Source: Ectobius pallidus
Lineage: Eukaryota; Arthropoda; Insecta; Blattodea; Ectobiidae
DNA: 64,000 nt
Assembly: GCA_964059195.1 (NCBI GenBank)
Contig: CAXKWD010000007.1
Span: 55,155,620-55,219,619 of the forward strand
Direction: 5' to 3'
In this document: in pieces, positions 1-10,719 of the stretch
Layout: every line of letters starts with the position of its first letter
How positions within the stretch are numbered: position 1 is the stretch's first letter
Notes under the pieces: generated by a model
The model's input: only the letters and a program-made list of their open reading frames with translations
Database searches by the model: none
What the model was told of the DNA's origin: nothing
Made by a program: the position numbers and the translations under genes

Positions 1-121
1 ATTTAATGCAAAATACCACTCGGTAAGTAGGGGCAAGGTACCTCAGTAGTACTCTGCAGAATGAAATATTACATAAAAAATTACATGGTCTAAAATAAAA
101 TATACAGAGCCTTTATTACAA

Positions 122-216
122 GTTGAGACGGGGGGACCGGTGTTTTCACTCTCCGCTACGGAGTCCGCATTAGCCGCGGGTGGCGCGCGCGCGGCTTCCC
201 TGCTTAAAGTGTAGGC
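122..216 (+). repeat. Left terminal inverted repeat
   Basis: Pairs with 2678-2772 over 95 bp. It contains an alternating GCGCGCGC stretch and several CpG steps, unusual for a region where CpG is rare. Confidence 0.85.
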
Positions 217-423
217 TATATAAAGTATTACATATCTTACCTTATAACATATGTTGGAAGTGTCGTCCTTCCTGTGTTATACAGGCATTGTATCTGGAAA
301 CCACATTCTGGCTGACGCGAGTGAGTTCTTCCATTGTAATGCCCCTAATTTCATTCGTAATGTTTTCTTTCAGCTCCTCCAATGTGTGAGGATTTGTTCG
401 ATAAACCTTATGAGCCATTCCAT

Positions 424-2535
424 TGTTACGTATGTTATATTTGGATGCAATTTAGACCCCTACAGTGATTAAAATATAGTGTGAACTTGAACTTCATACA
501 TACCAGAAGATAGATTCAAAGATGTGCTTTCAGAATATATAAAAGTTCTTTTAATAAGTACCATGGATTAAATATTATTTTTAATAAATTGGGTGTTACT
601 TATGTTACACAAAATGGACACAGAATTTGAGTTTATCTATCTTACATGGAAATCTCTGTGAATTATCTAACACAAGAACTCCAGGACAATTTTTTCTGGG
701 TAGCCAAGATTACACTCATTAACCTAGTATCTTTGTTTCAATAGCTCAGGCTGATTTTCAGAAATTAGAATTTTTTTCTTCTGTTACGTATGTTACATTA
801 CTTTGTTACGTATGTTACGCTGTGCAAAATAATGAACAAGAATAATGTTTTATTGTGCAATATGTAAACTTAAACAATTTGAATGTTTTAAGAACTTTTA
901 CATGATAGTTCACTCATATTTAATAAAGTCTCTCATGTCATCTGTTCGCGACTGCTTATTCAGCATATTCACAGCTACCCTCCAAATCTGGCGGCCATAT
1001 CCTCTATCCGCAACCTTAGGATGCACCATGCTGTGGTGACAGAGACCCACCCCTTATATATATTATATGTGTATATGTGTATTTACACATACATATATAC
1101 GAAACAAGGTGTCTTCTCACATGCTTTAGTATTAACTTCCTTGGATTGTTAGTCAGATATTGTTTTCCAATTTCTCTTTGTTTTCCTCTTTCTCTTTCTT
1201 TCTCTAAATTGGCCTCAAATACCTCTTTATTTTGTTTTATCCTGTCTCTCTATTTCCTAACTCTTTCCTTTGAACTCATTTCAAACTATAGCCAAATAGA
1301 ATATCTTTCATTTATGCGTAATTTTATGCAATTTTGATTAAATAATAAATAGTAAGGCCTATATTAATTATATATTTATATTCATGAGACAAACAATTAT
1401 TTTATTAATTATTGAATTTTACCTCTAGGCTATACAGTGGTGCAGCCAGGATTTTAATCTGGGGTTGCTAAAACTTAAATGCACGCTAATAAAATAAAAA
1501 AAAAAGACAATTTATTATAAGCTGGGTGCAAAGGACTAATTTTTCAATTTTCTTTACAACCCATTCTTATTCAATGAAGTTATTATCCTGTTCCAAATAT
1601 CATTAACATTATTATTATCATTATCTTCATCATCAAATTGGATATCAACACATATTTCCATATCACCTGTTGTCGAAAATGTCGAACTTTTGAAATTTAT
1701 AGTTATCGTACCATTAGGTCTAATCAGAACTGAATCTGCTCCCCCATAGTATTTTAATGTGTGTCCTTAAAGTGATCGTATGAAGCACTGTAAAAAAATG
1801 AGTGTTTAAAAAACAGCATTGAGACAATCTAGTCATTGAATGATGGATTGACGGAGACTATAGCACTGGTTGTTGTTATTGCAGTAATATACAGAACTAA
1901 ACATACTACCGGTAAATTGTTTCGACTTCTGTGATGACTTGAAATTATTGCTATTACGGTACAGAAGTTTTTAACATATTCTGCCAGTATGAATTCTGTA
2001 GCAAACATGGTGCAGTGGGATTTGGACTTTATTCAGCAAATGTGAGGCTGCAAACAAATGCATTTGAAATCGATATAAAATTCTTGTTATGTACGGTGAA
2101 AATTAATTACTATTATTAATCCAAGCAACAATTTCAAACACTGTGAAACATTTTAAATAATCTTGCACTCTTAACTTAAGTGAAAGTGGTAAACTAAAGA
2201 AAAATCATTCTGATCTTGGGGGGGGGGGGGGCTTTAGCCCAATGGCTGCACCACTGGGCCTATGTATATGAAATCAGTTTCAGCACTCAAGTAGGCCTAA
2301 CTGTAGGCCTATCAAAAGGCAAATTCATATTTTATTCCAAGGCAGTAAAACGTGTTACGTATGTTACACTTATTGTTTACATATTTTTTAAAGGAAATAA
2401 TTGTTCTTTTGGTGAAAATAGTTTTGCAATCATTAGAACTCATGACTAACCTTACTTCCACAAGGTAACAAAGAAATCCACCAGCTCTTTGCAATTAAAT
2501 AAAAACTTTTTGAAGTTTTTTGTTACGTACGTTAC
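424..2535 (+). repeat. Six dispersed GTTAC-N4-GTTAC motifs
   Basis: The 15-mer TGTTACGTATGTTAC or a one- to three-base variant occurs at 424-438, 594-608, 782-796, 804-818, 2353-2367 and 2521-2535. All copies are on the + strand and all lie inside the long inverted-repeat element, in its outer parts rather than in the nested MITE. Repeated subterminal motifs of this kind often bind transposase; that role is inference. Confidence 0.7.
1435..2256. mobile_element. hAT-like MITE nested in the inverted-repeat element
   Basis: The ends form a 14-bp inverted repeat, CAGTGGTGCAGCCA, a hAT-type terminus starting CAGTG. The 8-bp flanks (AGGCTATA left, GGCCTATG right) agree at five of eight positions, as expected of an old target duplication. 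There is no coding capacity. A run of about 13 G lies just inside the right end. Confidence 0.6.
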
Positions 2536-2677
2536 ATTTATGACTATGACAACTTAATATGCATTTTAAAATAAACTCACTTGATAGATTAAGATGAAAT
2601 GCAGGTAACATATAGAGCAAAAGACGCTGTTAACAATGACCTGAGCAGAATTTGTCTCTGCTAGTTCTGTATAAGCT

Positions 2678-2772
2678 GCCTACACTTTAAGCAGGGAATC
2701 CGCGCGCGCGCCACCCGCGGCTAATGCGGACTCCGTAGCGGAGAGTGAAAACACCGGTCGCCCCGTCTCAAC
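2678..2772 (-). repeat. Right terminal inverted repeat
   Basis: Reverse complement of 122-216, with one substitution in the G-run near the tip and one near the inner third. Confidence 0.85.
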
Positions 2773-5764
2773 TTTCTATAATACTGTTTGAATAAATGTG
2801 AGTTAAAGAAAACCTAAGAGATTATCACAAATTATTATTAAATTTTTGAAAAGAAGATGGCCTCAGGGTACAATGTTTTTTAAAATAAGTAAAAAATTGC
2901 AACACAGGAAAAAGTAAATACTTTCTTATGATGATTCCTAGCTAAATATGTGGCATTTTACTGAAACAGTTCGATTTTAAGAAACCTGAACCGTTAGTAA
3001 GCACTAAAATACTCAGAACTAAGGATTGTTATATAGGCTATATTCCCACTTTTGGGGAAATATTCCCATTTTATAAGTTCCTTCCCATTGGGAAATTTTC
3101 CAGGCCACATTACTAATCACACCCATCAGTCTTGGGTGGCGATGGAACCAATGGCTTGTTAAAAATGATCCAAGGGAAATCGTTCTTAAATACAGTGCAT
3201 TTGCAACCTATTGACTGCAAATCAGTGCATTTTCTTCAATGAGTTAAAAAACTTGCAGAGGTAAGGGCACAGGAATTAAAAAATACACTTCTGCTTTCAG
3301 TAGGTTCATTAGATTTTAAAATGATTAACTTTGAATCAATTTTTCTTAAATAGAATTTGGCTATTTTTAACTCGCAGCACCCAACAATCATACTAATTAA
3401 AACTAAAAATTATCGAAATTTGCAGGAAATTTGGGTTGCCTTGGGAAAATTTTAGGACAATAAAAACTCATCATATCTAAATACCAAAATCTTAGATACT
3501 TCGCCAGATGTTCGCTTAAGTAGGCAAATCAGAACAACAAACAAATAGCAACAGCTTTAAAAACAAGAAAAATCAGATAAAAAACTAATTTCTGGTGTTG
3601 TCAATTTCCCTGCATCAGACAAGTTTCCCCAGAAAATAACAAGAACCATGACAAACTAACTTAAAGTACCATAGCAAAATATTGTTATGTCATATTCAGA
3701 GTACATTCCTAAAGAATAAAGCCAATACAAGCGCATGTTTGAGTCGATTTAAATAAAACTGATGTTGGTAACACTCATTTTACTTTGGAGAATTTTCATA
3801 TTTGGCTCATTATTAATGAAAATTATCATAAGATGAACATCACAATCATTTCCTCGTGGTATCAAGATGAAGTTCTTGTGACTAAAATTGCAACAAAAAA
3901 ACCCCTGACTTCCTATTAACAGAAACTTACATTTCCTTGACCACAAGGATCAATATTTTCAAGTTCTTTGCAAACAAAAACAAAACAACAAAATGCAGCC
4001 TCCTCCATCCCCATAACAAAAATGCTCAGAACTGAAAAGAAAATTGCATAGGCATACACAATCTGGGTTTCAGCAGACTGGAGCAAAACACACGCCTATC
4101 ACATCTCGCCCATAGGTGCTAGTTATTTTCCCCTATTTCGTATATTTTTTAGGAATTCCTCTGACCGATTTCAATTTCCCTGGCTTTCAGTGACTTTCCA
4201 GAATGTGGGCACTCTTTCAGTAATGGTTGGTTTGTCACTATTTTAATAATTTTATTTAGGTCTATTTGATGCAGTAGACCGTCAAGCAAACTAATAAGGG
4301 CTCTAAATGAAAATAGGCCTAGGCCTATTTAGCATACAGAATAAACGAACTTACCAGTACGCAATAAGCATAACTTAATTTGCCTACGTTATATGCAATC
4401 ATATTCTGGGCTTATTTTAAAACAATAATAACGGGAAATGTACCAGCACAGAGCTAAATCGAAATAATTATTCCAGTGGACAAAACGGTAGATGTCAGGC
4501 TCGCCTAAACAATGCACTGGGTAAGCACACTGCTACTGCATTATCATGCTCGTCATTATGTAATCAAACTAAAGCCGAAACAAAGTTCTCAACTGAAGGC
4601 CACGGTAGCCATTAGCATTATCACAAGTACTTGGCTTTGTTTTTGCCTATTTATTCATAGCACAATAGGCCTACAGCCAATGTCAACATGACGCTCCATC
4701 ACGACATGTGCCGGTACATGACAGCTTTATAGGCTATAACCCCCAAAAATAACGCCTGACATCCATACTTGTAACACGTGTTGAATACACTTACAATTTC
4801 CAAGTACAAACATTCTACAAATTAGAACAGAGTGATGCATACACATCTCGTAGCAAACCTGTAATAAAATACGAAACAAGCATTGGCAATTCACCACTCC
4901 CGCCATTATGCAAGATAGGCATATCGAATAACCCCACGCAAATGGCTGCGCTCGTATCAACAGACCACGTGCTCTGCAAGCGGTATTTTGTTACATAACA
5001 CTACAGCATTAATACTGAATAATAAGACATGCTATATCATGTTTGTCTGGGAAAATTAGGTTAAAAATTCTACTAATTCATATGTAATTGTAAATCATTA
5101 CTTACGACGTTTAAACTTCATCTTCAATGCACGTTGTTGTGTTGACGGTGAGCGAATTATTTCAATTTTTGCCGTCAGAAAATAAAATACTTCGACACTT
5201 TATATGTCTTTCAACAAAACATCCACAATTGCAATTCCACGATTTAAAAATCATCCAGACTCCACGAATATCCAAACACAAGTCACTGCCTTATGGCGAA
5301 GCAACACGAGGTTATCTAAGAACATGCAAACTGTAAATACTAAATACTAACATACTGTTTAATGTGCTAAATCAGCCCTTTAAAAAAAATCGCTAAAATA
5401 TCTTATTAAAATTAATTTATGATAAAACTTCGAAATGACAATTTTCTTAAAAAATGAACACAGTACTGACAGTTCCACTACATAATACACGCGGTAGAAA
5501 GAAGTGTGACAGTCATGACAGGTGAAGCAACTTCCGCTGATCTCTTTGCCATTCCTCTAACCGGAAATGTTACTCTTTGATATTCTCGAAATAGTCTCTA
5601 TCTGGCGAAAGAAATATGTACCGTAACGACTGGAATGTAGATAGTAGCACCGTACAGAAATTAAATTAGACGGCGGACCTTTTGAATAGTCTGAATCAGT
5701 GGGTGTAGGAACAGGGTGTTGCACTATTTTACGCGAATTATAATTCCTTTATTGCAACCAATGG
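2773..5764. other. Unrecognised AT-rich DNA
   Basis: No reading frame above about 80 codons resembles a known protein, and I see no inverted-repeat ends, LTRs or RNA gene. The patch at 3040-3110 repeats short TTCCCA/GGGAAA words, probably simple-sequence drift. Confidence 0.5.
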
Positions 5765-5769
5765 TCATA

Positions 5770-5936
5770 GTATGATGTATAGAGCTCTGATGGAAAATGT
5801 GGCAGGGGATACAGAAGTACCCCGAGGATACCTGCCCCCGACCCCATTTTGTCCACTACAAATTCCACATGGATCCACCAAGATTCGATCCCGGGTCCCA
5901 GCGGTGGAAGGCGAGCAATCTAACCACTTAGTCTTC
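5770..5936 (-). repeat. tRNA-derived SINE (tRNA-Gly-like head)
   Basis: Read on the minus strand, 5936 to about 5870 resembles the body of tRNA-Gly: a GTGGTTAGA stretch, then GCTCGCCTTCCAC where the anticodon arm would be, then GGGACCCGGGATCGAATC matching the T-arm with a B-box. The remaining 100 bases are a tRNA-unrelated body. A 12-base G run abuts the head. The cloverleaf is incomplete, so this is a retroposed SINE rather than a working tRNA gene. Confidence 0.7.
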
Positions 5937-6184
5937 GGGGGGGGGGGGGGTGGTTTTACAGGAATTAAATACATAACCTGATAATATATAAATAGTCGCT
6001 TTGCTCGTTTGGGGCTCTACCTCCAAACTCCCAGTGGGGCTTTGCCTCTCTGTGTGGTTCTAAATTTTTTTTTTTTTTAACTGACACTTTATCGAAGATA
6101 CATTCATTGTATTTAGACTGCCGTAACCCATAATAACTACTTCGCTATACTAAACCTTTTAAAAAAATCTGCGGAACGACTTTA

Positions 6185-6455
6185 AGATTTTTCTGGGGTA
6201 ACCATTTAAAATTTAGAACATTCTGGAATTTTCTCGTCGGTTACACGCTAAAAGCTATAAGTCTGTCAAATTTCAGATTTCTAGCTCATGTGGAAGTGGG
6301 TCAACATTAATGCTTGTAAAAATTGTCTAAGTTTCTTTTTGGAGGGTAAAAAAATTAAATTTTGAACTTTTTGGAATTTTCCATCGGTTGTAGACTAAAA
6401 GCTGCAAAATTTCAAGTTTCTAGCTCATGGGTAAGTGGGTAAACATTAGGTTGGG
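6185..6455 (+). repeat. Diverged tandem repeat, two units of about 150 bp
   Basis: Two stretches share the order: an ATTTAAAATTT-like block, TGGAATTTTC with a CATCGGTT or GTCGGTT block, CTAAAAGCT, CAAATTTCAG or TTTCAAGTTTC, TAGCTCATG, then AAGTGGGT and AACATTA. The second is shorter. No coding frame spans them. The source is unknown. Confidence 0.55.
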
Positions 6456-6704
6456 TTCGTTCCCCGGTACTTAATCAAATTTTTCTGAAGTAAGGAGGTC
6501 TGGAATGGGGTGTACTCAGCCTCCTGATACAAATTGAGGAGATACTTGATTGAAAAGTAGGATGTCGGATAGTAGGCCTAGTCCCTCTAGGGATGTAGAG
6601 CCAGGGAGTTTAGTTTAGTGTCTAATAGATAGATGAAATTAGCAATATAGGTTTTTCCACAAAGTGAATACATTGACAATTGGCATCTCTGTGAGGGACT
6701 TCAT

Positions 6705-6925
6705 AGTTTATAGCACGCGCTCTTACTTGCTTGCAGACAGCAGCCGACGCGACATGCTCTAGCGGTGAAGACAAGAATCACGCCTTGTTCGCAAACTGAA
6801 AGCGACAACTAAAACCTTTAAACCCCGGGAGTATTACCACGCAGACAAGCATCTCGCACGCGCTCTTGCCTGCAGAATGAGGCAGGAAGTCGTCGCTTTC
6901 GGAGAGCGACGACTAACGTGCATTT
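6705..6925 (+). repeat. Diverged direct repeat around GCACGCGCTCTT
   Basis: The words GCACGCGCTCTT followed by TGCCTGCAG or TTGCTTGCAG occur near 6713 and 6857. Each is followed downstream by a (G)AGCGAC(A/G)ACTAA block. The patch is more GC-rich than its surroundings. No function is recognised. Confidence 0.4.
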
Positions 6926-7418
6926 ACATGTTTAAATGATTTAAAATTGTCAAATTTCAGGTGTAGCATGTTTTCAGTCGATAAGAACCTATCACAAAGA
7001 TGATTTCGAAGTAGTTTAATAGTAGGCATATGAAGTACTATAATAAAAAAAATCTAAATATTCTTTACATTAAAAACTGGTCGTTGTGCAACACTGCAAC
7101 ATGAACAGAGGCCGCACGGGCAAAACCGGTGGCCTGAAAATATTGCAAACAACAATAAATACTGCATTCATTCTCAAGTCAAGTATTAATAGTTCTCGAG
7201 CAAAGATTTATTTACTAAAGACCGATTGTATAAATGATCTGATCTGAGTTCAGCTTCGAGTCATATTGTATAACACTGATCTAAGATCAACTAATTCAAG
7301 TTCAATTTTGATTTTAGTTCATACATAAGGGCTTGGCAACATCTCAGAAACAGCTGAGCATTGTTACTCTGTTTTCCTTCGTATTCAGACTGTGTGTTGT
7401 GTGAAAGGAAGGGAAAAT

Positions 7419-7607
7419 ATGATCAAAATTAAGCTGAAAAAGGATCGTTCCCTTAATTTTTCCAAGGAGGACAAGGATGTTCTGATTGAAATTATATTGG
7501 GAAAATATAAAGACATTATAGAATCCAAAAGGACGGATGCAATGACATCCGTTCAACAGCAAAATGCATTTGAAAATGTTCTGGTAATTTCAGTTCTGGC
7601 AATATAA
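7419..7607 (+). CDS. Myb/SANT-like DNA-binding domain fragment (possible first exon)
   Basis: The frame from the ATG reads RSLNFSKEDKDVLIEIILGKYKDIIESKRTD, the first two helices of the Myb/SANT-like domain seen in MSANTD3-type proteins and in the accessory protein of Harbinger transposons. These small nuclear proteins bind DNA and, in Harbinger elements, help recruit the transposase. Only about 55 residues are recognisable. The match stops at NAFENVL, exactly where a GTAATT splice-donor-like sequence begins (7584), so this may be exon 1 of a spliced gene whose next exon I could not find. It could equally be a TE relic, since everything around it is repetitive. The ATG at 7419 is preferred because the domain starts ten residues after it. 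Confidence 0.5.
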   Translation: MIKIKLKKDRSLNFSKEDKDVLIEIILGKYKDIIESKRTDAMTSVQQQNAFENVLVISVLAI

Positions 7608-8102
7608 ATCAGCTTAACATTTTAACTGCTACTGACATATAAATGCTTAGCCTCAAGAATTGTTCCACAACAGAGATGTAACATTAATAGAGTAATGCTG
7701 TATGTAAATTGTGAGGTTTTTTGGTTACAGTACATTTGTCACGCATGGAAACCAGGTATTCTATGAAATTTTCCCTATCGATTTTAACTTAAAAGCTCAA
7801 TGAAGTTTTTACCTGATTACTGCCTTATCACAATGTAAAATCACATAAAAAAGAGAACGAAGAAAGCATTATTTGCTCTAGAGAAAGTAAAACACATGGG
7901 AAACCTGACGAAATTTAAAATTTTTATCATCACCGTATATCTGAAAAATGGAATGAGTTGAATAACATAAGCAATTTATAGAGGTTATGTTGTAGAGTTA
8001 TGTTACACTGCATTATAAGGATCAGCTGATATGTGGCTGGCGCGCATGATAGACACAGATATCCTCTGTTATCTTACCCGGTTTCTAACTACAACTATAA
8101 AA
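7608..8102 (+). other. Non-coding interval upstream of LINE-A ORF1
   Basis: AT-rich and without recognisable genes. The frame of LINE-A ORF1 is open back to an ATG at 8031, so part of this stretch may be the LINE 5' untranslated region. Confidence 0.4.
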
Positions 8103-8180
8103 ATGGACTCCTGTACTATCTGCCATGTAAAATATTCTGGGAGAGGAGACAAGGGAGACAAAGTAATGTGCAGAATATAC
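8103..8180 (+). pseudogene. LINE-A ORF1, N-terminal zinc-finger part
   Basis: The 26 codons from the ATG encode a Cys-x2-Cys pair (CTIC) and, after a DKGDKVMC stretch, a third cysteine. This is the start of the PHD-like finger that opens many LINE ORF1 proteins, which bind the element RNA. The frame then runs into the mariner-like insertion. Beyond it the finger would continue with HTKYLNFSKEQLEVAKN and a CAKC pair near 9070, but in a shifted frame, so the protein is not recoverable as one chain here. The ATG at 8103 fits family length; an upstream ATG at 8031 is in frame but adds unrelated residues. Confidence 0.6.
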
Positions 8181-8991
8181 AGGGTAATTCAAAATGCTCT
8201 CCGGGGTTTTATAATGCCACTACATCCAAACTACGAAACATACATTGATGCAATAAGTACCAAAAGAAACAGCAGCTGTGAAAGTTTGGTTTGCATCCTA
8301 CAGATGTTCAATGTGTCCACCTCGGGTCATGCGACAAACATCAATGAGATATTGCAGTTCTTCCCACACTTGACGTAACATGTCACGATCGATGGTGTTG
8401 ACGCTGGCTCTGATACGCGTCTTCAGATAATTCAAACCATTAGGCAAGGGTGGCACAAAGACAGCATCTTTGATATACCCCCACAAAAAGAAGTCACAGG
8501 GGGTGAGATCTGGAGATTGCGGAGGCCATGGCATCAGCCTGTCGCGATCACACCCACGCCCAATCCAGCGTCGTGGCAGATTGTTGTTTAGGTACCTCTC
8601 TGTTTTGATACGTGGATTTTTGCAAGCTTCGTTGGTACAATTGTCACACAGGGTCCATGTCGTCTGGTGTTCTGGACGGACGTCCAGTTGATTTCTTCTT
8701 GCACAAGCAAAGCAGTTTCTTTAAATTGTGCATACAATGCATGAATTGTCTTGTCTGTTGCTGGATCGTTTCCATATTCCCTCCGAAAGAGGCATTGGAC
8801 GGAGATTACTGACTTCCTAGCGTGGAATGCTACCTGGCGACCGAAAATTGAAACTACCTTCCATTGTTGTGAGTATAAAAATGAAATTGCCAGAGTTTCT
8901 TTATGTTACTATCCAAGGTTAGAAAATATATCCTCTATAACCACTCTGCAATGGTGTTTTTAAACCCCGGAGACCATTTTGAATTACCCTG
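8181..8991 (-). mobile_element. Mariner/Tc1-like element, internally deleted
   Basis: Ends form an inverted repeat starting CAGGGTAATTCAAAATG, and both flanks are TA, the mariner target. The 811-bp length is too short for a full transposase gene. It carries the two ends of one on the minus strand. It lies inside LINE-A ORF1, so it is younger than LINE-A. Confidence 0.85.
8298..8840 (-). pseudogene. Mariner-like transposase relic
   Basis: Read on the minus strand, 8840-8650 gives an N-terminal helix-turn-helix piece (YGNDPATDKTIHALY, then a frame ending near TSVQNTRRHGP). The segment 8616-8298 gives the catalytic-domain end with LPRRWIGRGCDRD, then PPQSPDLTPCDFFLWGYIKD and a basic tail ending GGHIEHL. 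In this IS630/Tc1/mariner branch the SPDLTPxDFFLWG block follows the second catalytic aspartate. Everything between the N-terminus and that block, including the first catalytic aspartate, is deleted. The full gene would cut and paste the element at TA sites; this copy cannot encode a working enzyme. Confidence 0.75.
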
Positions 8992-9002
8992 TATAGTAGT
9001 TC

Positions 9003-9460
9003 TGCACATACAAAATACCTGAATTTTAGTAAAGAGCAATTAGAAGTTGCAAAGAATGCAAACAATCTAATGAATTGTGCTAAATGTAAACCAGAATCTG
9101 GGAAAACTGGTGACAATGGAAAAGAAAATTCTAATGAAACTGACATGCTTGGTTTATTAAGACAAATAAAAAAGAAATTGAGGAAATTAAGATATCACAG
9201 CAGACTTTGGAAACAGTCTTAGGCATATTTATCGATTCTTGTCATGAAAACCTTGATGAAAATTTCAAGACTCAAACAGAATACGGTAGAAGATTGGATG
9301 AAACCTTAAAAATAACTGAAGAAATGAGAATGGAAAATCTGAAACTACAGAAAGAAAATAAGGAATTAAAAGATCGTATAGAAAACCTGGAGCAGTATTC
9401 AAGAATCAACATGGTGGAAATTCATGGAATCCCAATGCAACCAGGAGAAAACGAGCTATA
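9003..9460 (+). pseudogene. LINE-A ORF1, middle coiled-coil part
   Basis: The stretch encodes the rest of the zinc finger (NLMNCAKCK), then, with a frame change near 9170, a long heptad-patterned region (LDETLKITEEMRMENLKLQ and ENKELKDRIENLEQYSRIN) ending MVEIHGIP. Coiled coils trimerise many LINE ORF1 proteins. The frame stops just before the hAT insertion and continues after it at 13167. The best open frame is 9207-9461. Confidence 0.7.
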
Positions 9461-10719
9461 ATTAGTGATAACCAGGGCCCGGATTCTAATGACATGTCAT
9501 CTTTTTATTGATGCTGCATAGACATTGCCAACTTGTAGGTAAATCCTAATCAAGGCCTCTAGATTATAGAAATGCATTTTTATTAGGTCATTTTTTGTCA
9601 TTTTATGCCATTTTAAATTTTTAGGGCATTTATTTCAATTTTACATCATTATTTTGTCATTTTCGAGTCATTAACTTCCTTAAATAGTCATTTTCATGCA
9701 TTTATATTGAGTATATTAACTTTTGTTTTGTCGTCCCCAGCGGTGATGTCTCTGAAGTGTTGTTTGTTTAATGCAAGAAGGACATACTCAGTGTTGAAGT
9801 GTTGTCATGTCTCAATCAGAAACGAGAATCAAAGAAATGTAGAAATGTTGTATTATATTACAGGGGTGCCCCCCCCCCAAACGTCATGACTCACCCCCCC
9901 AAAATTCATTGTTCACCCCCCCAAAATTCATTGTTCACCCCCCCAAAATTCATTGTTCACCCCCCCAAAATTCATTGCTCACCCTCAACCCAATTGGCTG
10001 TCGACAAGGGCGCCCATATGATATTTTCTAGGGGGGGGGGGGCAATTTTTAAAATTAATTTATTTTTTGTCGCTTTAACCTCTTGGGCCACTTTGTAACA
10101 TTATATTAATAATATAATAAGTGCAACAATGACGTAGCCAAAAAATAATTGCGGGGAGGGTCAGAAGTGCCGGGGGGTTTGGAATACCCCCCAAAAAGTG
10201 GGTTGGGGGTCCATCCCCAGAAAATTTTTAAATATAGAACTAATGAAAATAACATTTTTCGCTATTTTAGCACAGAAAACTAGTTAGGAAATTTGTTTAC
10301 CACACTCGAAGACATGCCATTGTAAATAAGAAATCATTACCTAAGTGGGGGGTCCACCCCCGGAAAATTTTTAAGTACCGAACTAATGAAAATCACATTT
10401 TACGCTATTTTAGCACTCAGAAACTAGTTATACATGCCAATGTAAACAAGAAAATGTTACCTAAGTCGGATGTCCACCCCGGGAAATTTTTAAATATTGA
10501 ACTAATGAAAATCACATTTTACGCTATTTTAGCACTGAAAGACTAGTTATGAAATTTGTTACCATACTCTTAGACATACCAATGTACATAATAAATCATT
10601 ACCTAAGTGGGGGGGTCCACTCCCGGAAAATTTTTAAATATTGAATTAATGAAAATCACATTTTACGCTATTTTAGCACTAAAAATCTAATTAGGAAATT
10701 TGTTTACCATACTCTAAGA

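Larger units (their letters stand above)
122..2772. mobile_element. Non-autonomous DNA transposon with 95-bp terminal inverted repeats
   Basis: Two 95-bp segments at the ends are reverse complements with about two mismatches, both starting GTTGAGACGGGG from outside to inside. They are rich in CG and GCGC in an otherwise AT-rich region. The interior has no reading frame I can link to a transposase, so the element is probably mobilised in trans. A second inverted-repeat element sits inside it. I found no clear target-site duplication, so the superfamily is open: long inverted repeats would fit a MULE-like or foldback element, but that is inference. Confidence 0.75.

Noticed and set aside
2219..2231. 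Long G or C runs (also 5939, 9868, 10031, 12261, 36233) as biological signals
   Set aside because: Homopolymer length is error-prone in sequencing and assembly. Only their recurrence at family X ends is used.
120..2775. Target duplication for the long inverted-repeat element
   Set aside because: Flanks TTTATTACA and TTCTATAAT do not match at 8 or 9 bases in any reasonable register.
9707..10098. Overlapping open frames across the family X left end
   Set aside because: They arise from C-run repeats (proline-rich shadow) and cross an element boundary.
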